DNA of 20,047 bases from JAFGRR01 sp964563855 (GTDB lineage Bacteria > Planctomycetota > Phycisphaerae > UBA1845 > Fen-1342): the NCBI GenBank assembly GCA_964563855.1, contig CAZLYU010000060.1:1-20047 (forward strand), read 5' to 3'. The position numbers and the translations under genes were made by a program. Below are positions 14,221-20,047 of the stretch, piece by piece (the stretch's first letter is position 1; every line of letters starts with the position of its first letter). The notes below the pieces were generated by a model that worked only from the letters and a program-made list of their open reading frames with translations, had not been told where the DNA came from and ran no database searches.

Positions 14221-16416
14221 TTACAGGCAACCGCCGTTGACAACCGCAGCAACGAACGTGTCGATGTCGCCCGAGTTCACCGCGTTGTCGCCATTGGTGT
14301 CAGCCGCAATCAGCGAGCAGTCAGCGTCGCACGCCGTGCCGCTCACCACCGCCTGCACGAAGCAGTCGATGTCGCCCGCGTTCACCGAACCGTCATTGTT
14401 CACGTCGCCGCAGAGGCACTGCGGAGTCGCTTCAACGAACGGCTGGATGTAGAGCACCGCCTGATAGCTCTCGTCCGCCGGCTCAGAGGGGTCGAAGTTG
14501 CTCGACGACGGGTCGTTGTAAATGCCGTCACTGTTGACGTCGTACGTCGTGTCCACGTTCAGAATCACACCACCCGTGTGCTCCTCAGCAGCAGGCGGCA
14601 GGTTGGCGTAGCGCTGACCGAACAGTCCGGTCTCCGTGATGTTCTGCGAGAAGAACGTACCCGAGCTCACCGAGTTGCTGTCGGCGATGCCGATGAAGCT
14701 GATCTGCCAGTTGCGGGCCGAGTTGGCGCCCGGGAACACTTCGCCGAGCTCCACGATCAACTCGAGGTCGTACGAGAACGTCGCCGGATCGTACACCGCA
14801 CGAAGCAGCGCCGAGTCGAAGTCAACTTCCGGACGCATCGAGCCATCCTTGAAGCGGGTCAGCTCGACCGCCGAAACAAACCACACGTTGCCAGCCGAAT
14901 CGATGGCCGGCGCCGAGAGCGACGGGCCGACCGGCGTGCCGCCAGTGACCGCGAACAGCGGCGCCATGCGGCCGATCTCGACCGTGCCGGCGTCAGCCGG
15001 ATCGCCGTTGTAGATCGGCTTGCCCAGGAAGCTGCCGTTCACCGGCGCCAGCGTGCTGGCGCTATAACCAACCACGCTCCACTCCGGAGCAGTGTCGCAG
15101 CCGTCGCGAACGATCGCGATGTAGTTGAACGGATCGGTGTCGCCGCCCGACATGTACACCGGGCCAGCCGCCAGAACGCGGCCGTCCTGATCCACACCCA
15201 GACCAACCTGACCGGTGCCGCCGCGGAACGCGGTCTGGCTGTGGTAGTGGTCAAACTCGTTGTCACCGCCGACAACCGTGTTCACGTCGACGCCGGTCGT
15301 CGGATCGACGAGCGGCACGAAACGCGGCAGCAGGTAGCCCTTCGCGCCGGTGACATTCGCGGTGTCGCCCAGACCCCAGACCAGCAGACGGTCGGCCGGA
15401 CCCGAGTGACCAATCATCGCCGCCAGACCACGGGTCGCGCCAAAGTCGCAGGTCGCCAGATCGAAGCGCGAGTGATACACGATCGCGCCGCGATGGTCCG
15501 GCGCGCCGGCGCGGTGCGCCTCCGAGAACGCGATGCCCGGGGCGCCGTCGGCCGCGGCGTACGCGTACTGACGGTTGAAGTTCGCGCCGATGTAGAACGG
15601 CTCGCCGAAGACCTGCTCCGGACCAACGTTCGGCACGTTGTAAGGCGGATCCTGAGCAGCCTGCGCAAAGACCAGGTTGCCGCTGTTCGGATCGCTGGCG
15701 CCTTGGCCGTCGATCACGTTCAGGCTGCTGCAGTCGCGGGCCAGCAGGTCAACCCACTGAATGTTCTGACCAAAAGCCGCATTCGGATCAAACGCGTCGA
15801 AACCGTCAAACCGGAACATCACATTCCCGTCCGCGTCGACCGCACCAACGCCGAAGCTCGAACGCGCCTCGGTGGCGTTGAAGCCGTTGCTCGCCGCAAC
15901 CACGCGCTTCACGTACAGACGGCTCGCGTCGGCCGGGTCGTAGTTCACCACGCCGCCGATCACGCCGTTGTAGCTTGGCGGGACCGAACCCATCGTGAAG
16001 CCGAAGTCGGCGAAGACCACGCCGAACTGGTTCGAAGAACCCGTTGGGCTGACGCTCATCGGCGCCGTATTCTCCGTCGGGTTCACGCCCGCGCCCGCCG
16101 TCATCCAAACGTCGTAGCTGCTGGCGGCGAACGGCACGCCCACCTGGTGCAGACGGCTGATGCCCTGGGCCGAAATCAGATTGTTGAAAAAGTCCGGGTT
16201 GCCCTTGCTCGACTTGATGAGCGGGGCGATCGTCCAATCCGTACCCCACGATCCCTGGAACGGAACGAGGTCAACCACGTACTCGGCGCACACCAAGTTA
16301 GGATCGTACTGATCCAACGCATCACCCGGCAGACCGCCGAGGTTCGACGAAACACTGTCCTGAGCGTACGCCGAAACGGCGCTCGCCAGAACCACCACTG
16401 CTAGAAGCTTTCGCAT
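14221..16416 (-). CDS. Secreted protein of unknown function with dockerin-like C-terminus
   Basis: This 731-residue exported protein belongs to no family I recognise. The signal peptide is MRKLLAVVVLASAVSAYA, residues 1-18, and the start is fixed by AGGAG seven bases upstream. The body is rich in Gly, Asn, Asp and aromatic residues, with repeated short strand segments (GNVMFRFDGFDAF, GNVWFVSAVELTRF, GRVLAAGPVYMSGG) that suggest a beta-propeller or other all-beta fold. The final 65 or so residues are two dockerin-type calcium loops (CGDVNNDGSVNAGDID and DTNGDNAVNSGDID), followed by FVAAVVNGGCL. The same ending occurs in the neighbouring EEP-fold protein. The codon use looks less skewed to C-ending codons than the flanking genes, perhaps a sign of different expression or history. 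It follows the pseudopilins by 83 nt and ends at a strong intrinsic terminator. A surface or extracellular location is likely. Confidence 0.85.
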   Translation of the reverse strand: MRKLLAVVVLASAVSAYAQDSVSSNLGGLPGDALDQYDPNLVCAEYVVDLVPFQGSWGTDWTIAPLIKSSKGNPDFFNNLISAQGISRLHQVGVPFAASSYDVWMTAGAGVNPTENTAPMSVSPTGSSNQFGVVFADFGFTMGSVPPSYNGVIGGVVNYDPADASRLYVKRVVAASNGFNATEARSSFGVGAVDADGNVMFRFDGFDAFDPNAAFGQNIQWVDLLARDCSSLNVIDGQGASDPNSGNLVFAQAAQDPPYNVPNVGPEQVFGEPFYIGANFNRQYAYAAADGAPGIAFSEAHRAGAPDHRGAIVYHSRFDLATCDFGATRGLAAMIGHSGPADRLLVWGLGDTANVTGAKGYLLPRFVPLVDPTTGVDVNTVVGGDNEFDHYHSQTAFRGGTGQVGLGVDQDGRVLAAGPVYMSGGDTDPFNYIAIVRDGCDTAPEWSVVGYSASTLAPVNGSFLGKPIYNGDPADAGTVEIGRMAPLFAVTGGTPVGPSLSAPAIDSAGNVWFVSAVELTRFKDGSMRPEVDFDSALLRAVYDPATFSYDLELIVELGEVFPGANSARNWQISFIGIADSNSVSSGTFFSQNITETGLFGQRYANLPPAAEEHTGGVILNVDTTYDVNSDGIYNDPSSSNFDPSEPADESYQAVLYIQPFVEATPQCLCGDVNNDGSVNAGDIDCFVQAVVSGTACDADCSLIAADTNGDNAVNSGDIDTFVAAVVNGGCL

Positions 16417-16499
16417 TCCCAATCTCCTGTAACTATCAACACGGAAACAAATTCGCGGAGAGGCTGACTGACGCCGCCCCGATGTAAGCCAAAACTTGC

Positions 16500-17597
16500 T
16501 CATGGCACAACTTGCTGAACGTCCCACGGCACCATGACCTGCCCCAAGTTCCGCAGCTTGGCGCCCGACGGAAACCAAAGGTGCGGCTCACGCGAGTCGC
16601 GGTCGTTCAGTGAATCTACGTGACCGTCAAAAAACAGACCATTGATCTCACCTTGGTTGCGCGTGGCGTCGCCGCCGGCGTCACCCCGACTGCATCCATG
16701 ACGATACGACAAGGGCAGGTTGCGGCCCTCAGATGGGCTCCCGCCGCTCACCGCGCCGCCGCCCCAACGACTCGAGCCGGCCCGCACACCAAAGGCCGTC
16801 GCCCCGGAACGCCAGGCCCCCGACTCCGTAAACGCCCCGAATGATCCAGCAATCGGTTTGGCGTCATGATCGAGCGGCAGGTTGTTGCGGTCGAGATACC
16901 GCGTGCCGTCGCTGACAAACAGCTTCCGACCCAGGGGGCCGACTTGCGTCAGGCGGCTACGAAAATCTTCAGCATTGCGCTCCCAGCTGTCGCTCGGCAG
17001 CTTCGCGCTCACCGGAACCGCCTCGAATTGCCCTGCACTGCCGCCCAATTGCCAGCGTTCAAACCTGTCTCCCCACAACTGGAAATAGGTCGGCATCAGG
17101 TAGCTGTTCTGACGCCAGCTAATGGCCTTGAAGTCTTCCCGCTCCGGCCCGGGAATACGCGAGTTGGGGTTATACAGCACGGACTGCGTGTTCCCAACAC
17201 TCGGACAGGCGTACCGTTCTTGCCAGAAAAACGCCCAACGCTCGGCCCGCTTCGCCGGCAACTCCGTGTCGCTGTACCGAATGATCGGCGTGATCCAGTC
17301 ATAATTCTGCACCGGCATCGACGCATCCGTGAAGGCCTCGGCCTGGCCGTTCTCACCCGAGAGCCAGTACTTCTGCATCGCGTAGCCCGATGTGTTCACG
17401 CCCGGCAAAAACTCGCTGTTCTCTTGCACATAGTACGTTAGACCCTTGCCGAACGAACTCAGCGTCGTACCGCACACGACGCGCCGCGCCTGTTCACGAG
17501 CGCACTCCAGGCTCGGCAACAAGATCGACATCAGCAGCGAGATGACTGCGACGACGACCAAGAGTTCGATCAGGGTGAAACCACTACACTTCCGCAT
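16500..17597 (-). CDS. Type II secretion/pilus pseudopilin-like protein (second of tandem pair)
   Basis: This 365-residue protein has a class III prepilin signal: a short basic leader MRKCSG, cleavage before FTLIE (Phe7, Glu11 at the conserved fifth position) and a hydrophobic helix LLVVVAVISLLMSILLPSL. After processing by a prepilin peptidase it should join a pseudopilus or stay in the inner membrane with its C-terminal domain outside. The soluble part is much longer than classical GspG and resembles planctomycete pilin-like proteins, with CAREQARRVVCG after the helix and a late FFDGHVDSLNDRDSREP motif. AGGAGG five bases before the ATG at 17597 fixes the start; an in-frame GTG at 17603 overlaps that site. 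The upstream paralog ends 40 nt away and is clearly related along its whole length. The two probably form one operon. Which machine they serve is unknown. Confidence 0.88.
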   Translation of the reverse strand: MRKCSGFTLIELLVVVAVISLLMSILLPSLECAREQARRVVCGTTLSSFGKGLTYYVQENSEFLPGVNTSGYAMQKYWLSGENGQAEAFTDASMPVQNYDWITPIIRYSDTELPAKRAERWAFFWQERYACPSVGNTQSVLYNPNSRIPGPEREDFKAISWRQNSYLMPTYFQLWGDRFERWQLGGSAGQFEAVPVSAKLPSDSWERNAEDFRSRLTQVGPLGRKLFVSDGTRYLDRNNLPLDHDAKPIAGSFGAFTESGAWRSGATAFGVRAGSSRWGGGAVSGGSPSEGRNLPLSYRHGCSRGDAGGDATRNQGEINGLFFDGHVDSLNDRDSREPHLWFPSGAKLRNLGQVMVPWDVQQVVP

Positions 17598-17637
17598 GCA
17601 CACCTCCTTCGGTTCGTTCGCCGCCCCGTCAACGTCT

Positions 17638-18759
17638 CTAAGGAATCACGTCGCCCCGCTCGACAAACGTCATGAAGCTGAATGCTGACTCGATAACCGT
17701 GCCCGCCGGAAACCACAGATGCGGCTCACGCGACTGCCGGTCGTTCAGCACCTCGACATGCCCATCGAAAAACAAGGCGTTCATCTGTCCCGGATTACGC
17801 GTGGCGTCGCCGCTTGTATCCGTCTCGCAGCCATGTCGCCACGAGAGCGGGATGTTCTTCCCCTCGGACGGGCTGCTACCGCCGACCTGTCGTCCATCCC
17901 ACGTCTGCGTTCCCCGCGCGACGCCAAACGCAGTCGCCCCAGCGCGCCATGCGCCCGCCTCCGTGAACGCCCCGAAGATACTCGGGATGATGTCGGCGTC
18001 GTGATCCAGCGGCACGTCCCCCCCGGGGAGGTACCGCGTGCCATCGCTCGCGAAAAGCTTCCGCGACGCCGCTCCGACCTCATTGATGCGGCTGCGGTAA
18101 CGCTCCGGAAGCCGGACCTCGCTCCAATTCGCTGGCTTGCGTACCGGCGTGATGCTCAGCGTGTTCAGTGGCGGTGCGTGCTTCGCCAACTCCACGCGCT
18201 GCGTCCCGTCGCCCCAGAATTGGAAGTAAATTCCCATCAGGTAGCTGTTCTGCTTCCACGCGTATTCCTGAAAGTCGTTCCGCTCCGCACCCAGCCCGCC
18301 AGGCTGATACAAAACCGAAGTGGTCTTCGATACGTTCGGACACGCGTAACGCTCTTGCCAGAAAAACGCCCATCGATCCGCCCGCTTGGCCGGCAACTCA
18401 TCAAATTGGCCAATCAGCGGCGTGATCCAGTCGTACGTCTGCACCGGGGCGTCCGCGTTAGTGACTTCCTCGATCAAACCCGATTGCAAGATGTAATGCT
18501 GTCGCAGCCGCACGCCGCTCGTGTTAATGCCCGGAAAGAAGTCGCTGTTCTCGTTTGTGTAGAACCCCAGCCCCTTGCCGAACGTGTTCAGCGTCGAGCC
18601 GCACACCACCCGCCGCGCTTGTTCACGTGCGCAATCCAGACTCGGCAGCAAAATCGACATCAGCAGCGCGATCACCGCCACCACCACGAGCAGCTCGATG
18701 AGCGTAAACCCCCGGCGGCGGGCGCTCGGGACAACCAACTGTGCAGCGGATCGCATCAT
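17638..18759 (-). CDS. Type II secretion/pilus pseudopilin-like protein (first of tandem pair)
   Basis: This 373-residue paralog of the next gene has a prepilin leader of 17 residues ending ARRRG, then FTLIELLVVVAVIALLMSIL. The mature part shares blocks with its neighbour: CAREQARRVVCGSTL, ADRWAFFWQERYACP, ASRKLFASDGTRYL, ALFFDGHVEVLNDRQSREP and HLWFPAG. The start ATG at 18759 overlaps the stop of the upstream membrane-protein gene as ATGA, which indicates translational coupling; the next codon is also ATG and could be used. GGGAG lies upstream. The paired cysteines in CAREQARRVVC occur in both copies. The pair most likely arose by tandem duplication, and the divergence in the middle suggests distinct roles. 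Membership in a type II secretion or type IV pilus-like apparatus is inferred from the N-terminal signal alone. Confidence 0.88.
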   Translation of the reverse strand: MMRSAAQLVVPSARRRGFTLIELLVVVAVIALLMSILLPSLDCAREQARRVVCGSTLNTFGKGLGFYTNENSDFFPGINTSGVRLRQHYILQSGLIEEVTNADAPVQTYDWITPLIGQFDELPAKRADRWAFFWQERYACPNVSKTTSVLYQPGGLGAERNDFQEYAWKQNSYLMGIYFQFWGDGTQRVELAKHAPPLNTLSITPVRKPANWSEVRLPERYRSRINEVGAASRKLFASDGTRYLPGGDVPLDHDADIIPSIFGAFTEAGAWRAGATAFGVARGTQTWDGRQVGGSSPSEGKNIPLSWRHGCETDTSGDATRNPGQMNALFFDGHVEVLNDRQSREPHLWFPAGTVIESAFSFMTFVERGDVIP

Positions 18760-19121
18760 TCCGGCGTCTCCCTGACCCGCATCGTCTGCGTGTCAACGAA
18801 CTTGTTGAGCGGAGCAAAGTTCGGATCGTTCAAAATCGCCGCGTAATGGTCGTTGACCATCCACGTCTCGCCCTGTTGCGAGATAGGGATCAACGTCTCT
18901 CTATCCGTATTCGGGTTAATCCACGGAATAAACCGCACGTCGTTCCGCGGAATGTTGAACCGCTCCCCCGTCTCGACGCACACCCAGTTCACATGACTCG
19001 AAAGCACCGGCTCCGGTCGATTGAACCAGTACCACGCCCCCGCCGCTACAAGCAACACCGCCGCTGCCGCCAGTTTCATCGAATCGCTCAACCCTACCTC
19101 ACGAACCACCAGACGAACCAT
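18756..19121 (-). CDS. Small single-pass membrane protein of unknown function
   Basis: I do not recognise this family. From the ATG at 19121 it has 121 residues: a short N-terminus, one hydrophobic helix (KLAAAAVLLVAAGAWYWF) and an external domain of about 80 residues beginning near HVNWVCVETGERF and including IPISQQGETWMVNDHY. The helix is not followed by a processing site, so it is probably an anchor. A start at 19079, directly before the helix, is equally possible; neither has a strong ribosome site, and a TTG at 19193 is less likely. Its stop overlaps the start of the first pseudopilin by four bases (ATGA), so the two should be made together and may interact. A perfect palindrome and possible promoter lie upstream. 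Confidence 0.7.
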   Translation of the reverse strand: MVRLVVREVGLSDSMKLAAAAVLLVAAGAWYWFNRPEPVLSSHVNWVCVETGERFNIPRNDVRFIPWINPNTDRETLIPISQQGETWMVNDHYAAILNDPNFAPLNKFVDTQTMRVRETPE

Positions 19122-19194
19122 GCGCGCCGCACCGCTCGCACTGACCCTTGCTCCCCCTCGCACGCTGAAAACACAGCGCTCGCGCCAGCACAAC

Positions 19195-19218
19195 TTCTCT
19201 TCGAGCGTGCGAAGAGAA
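19195..19218. promoter_or_regulatory. Perfect 9-bp palindrome, possible operator or terminator
   Basis: TTCTCTTCG (19195-19203), six bases, CGAAGAGAA (19210-19218). It lies between the C39-like gene and the membrane-protein gene and overlaps a possible -10 element at 19215-19220. It could be a regulator-binding site, or a hairpin ending the upstream transcript, though no U tract follows on the minus strand. Confidence 0.5.
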
Positions 19219-19242
19219 TAGTTGTTTACCTTGAATCGGCAA
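19215..19242 (-). promoter_or_regulatory. Weak putative promoter of the membrane protein-pseudopilin operon
   Basis: Minus-strand TTGCCG (19237-19242), 16 nt, TATTCT (19215-19220); four of six consensus bases in each. It would start transcription near 19208, inside the palindrome, leaving a leader of about 90-130 nt. Confidence 0.3.
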
Positions 19243-19264
19243 CGACTCTTAGGTTAAGAAAGCG

Positions 19265-20047
19265 CTAATTCCCCCGCGCGGACCGCTCAAGCGAACGCGA
19301 CAGCCCCGCCGCAGAAACGCCGTCCTGCCCCCGCGATGCCAGAATGTAAGCCAACCCATGCTTCTTCTTAAGCCAAATTTCAGTTAAATCCGCCAAACTG
19401 TAGACTCGCTCCCCTTCCTCCGCTGAGCCATAAGCCGAGTCCGACACATACGCACCGCCCGCCCCGTCAAACCCCGTGATCACGATCAAGTGCCCACCAA
19501 TCGCGCCATAGCTCGCCCCCGCCAGCCGGTCCCCCTCATCCATCTGAATCGACACGATCAGCGGCTGACCTGCCGCAATGTACGCCTTCGCCTCGTCCCA
19601 GTCGCAGATCCGCGTCAGATACCCCTCGACCCCCAGGTCAAACGCCGCCTGAATGTTCCGCGACCAGTTCCCGTAAATCCCATGAACCGGGTCGTAGCAC
19701 CGCTGCGACACCGCCTGCGTCGTCCGCGTGCTCCCGTGATACGCCAGCACCATCCCCAACGATGTCGGACTGCAGATCCGCCCGCTCAGCGCCGGGTCCG
19801 GCGTGCGCTGATTGCGAAACGGAATCGCGATCCGCCGCCGCCACACGCCCTCAGCCGGCTCCGCCGCCGCCCGCGCCGCCAGCGGCCGCACCCCCGCCAC
19901 ACCGCTCGTATCCGAGAACGTCAGGTCGACCCGCTCGATAAACAGCGCCTCGTCTCCATCCCCGCTCCCCCCCGAACGCACCCGCAACGGCGCGGGAGCG
20001 AAGGACCGCTTGCCTCGAAAGTAGTCGACATCGACCCTCCCACCGCC
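19265..20047 (-). CDS. C39-like cysteine peptidase family protein, 5' end outside window
   Basis: The frame is open through the right edge (residues VDVDYFRGKRSFAPAP lie before the TTG at 19987), so the true start is beyond the window and 260 C-terminal residues are seen. The fold is papain-like of the C39/C39_2 type: the catalytic Cys is in RICSPTSLG (codon at 19772-19774), the His in GAIGGHLIVITGFD (19490-19492), and a probable third residue is the Asp of YVSDSA (19439-19441). Upstream is a beta-rich segment (EALFIERVDLTFSD) that may bind substrate. Related proteins are secreted peptidases or peptidase-like proteins. No ABC transporter is visible, so this is not shown to be a bacteriocin-export C39 protein. 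It lies on the same strand, about 140 nt upstream of the membrane-protein gene. Confidence 0.8.
   Translation of the reverse strand, partial: GGGRVDVDYFRGKRSFAPAPLRVRSGGSGDGDEALFIERVDLTFSDTSGVAGVRPLAARAAAEPAEGVWRRRIAIPFRNQRTPDPALSGRICSPTSLGMVLAYHGSTRTTQAVSQRCYDPVHGIYGNWSRNIQAAFDLGVEGYLTRICDWDEAKAYIAAGQPLIVSIQMDEGDRLAGASYGAIGGHLIVITGFDGAGGAYVSDSAYGSAEEGERVYSLADLTEIWLKKKHGLAYILASRGQDGVSAAGLSRSLERSARGN

Noticed and set aside
12301..16404. A 1367-codon open frame on the plus strand antisense to two secreted-protein genes
   Set aside because: Its product is Arg/His/Val-rich low-information sequence with no domain. The opposite strand has signal peptides, ribosome sites, conserved motifs and a terminator. 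Long antisense frames are expected in GC-rich DNA.
17719..18846. A 375-codon plus-strand open frame opposite a pseudopilin
   Set aside because: Antisense shadow with an Arg-rich composition and no supporting start signals.

Overview
This is a GC-rich chromosomal segment that most likely comes from a planctomycete, probably of the class Phycisphaerae or a relative. Three things point there: paired long pseudopilins that start GFTLIELL and carry a late FFDGHV motif, secreted proteins that end in paired dockerin-like GDxNxDGxVNxGDID repeats, and an LptD-like outer-membrane protein beside ordinary housekeeping genes. The assignment rests on family content only. There is no rRNA or tRNA, no CRISPR array, no phage and no recognisable insertion sequence.

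Left part (1-8430). A signal-peptide-bearing Tricorn-type S41 protease (+) converges on purF (-), with a 10-bp GC hairpin between them. purF diverges from an LptD/OstA-like outer-membrane assembly protein (+), and each of these two has a plausible sigma-70-like promoter in the shared gap. Downstream of the LptD-like gene lie three copies of a 51-52 bp repeat that forms hairpins. They fill the convergent gap before the methionine genes.

Middle (8430-12454). Homoserine dehydrogenase and O-acetylhomoserine sulfhydrylase (hom then metY, minus strand) form a two-gene methionine unit. Upstream is a sigma-70-like promoter followed by a recognisable SAM-I (S-box) riboswitch. This arrangement suggests that S-adenosylmethionine shuts off homoserine and homocysteine production. 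rnc (RNase III) is divergent from it. Its leader contains a 9-bp hairpin, and one of the usual metal-binding aspartates is a glycine.

Right part (12455-20047), all minus strand. In transcription order it holds a C39-like cysteine peptidase (cut by the window edge), a small single-pass membrane protein, two tandem paralogous pseudopilins (the first joined to the membrane-protein gene by an ATGA overlap), a 731-residue secreted protein of unknown function with dockerin-like repeats and a canonical intrinsic terminator, and a secreted endonuclease/exonuclease/phosphatase-fold protein that also ends in dockerin-like repeats. This is a cell-envelope and secretion region. The membrane protein and the pseudopilins probably form one operon. 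The most interesting items are the SAM riboswitch unit, the 52-bp repeats, the pseudopilin pair with its small membrane partner, and a perfect palindrome overlapping the putative promoter of that operon.
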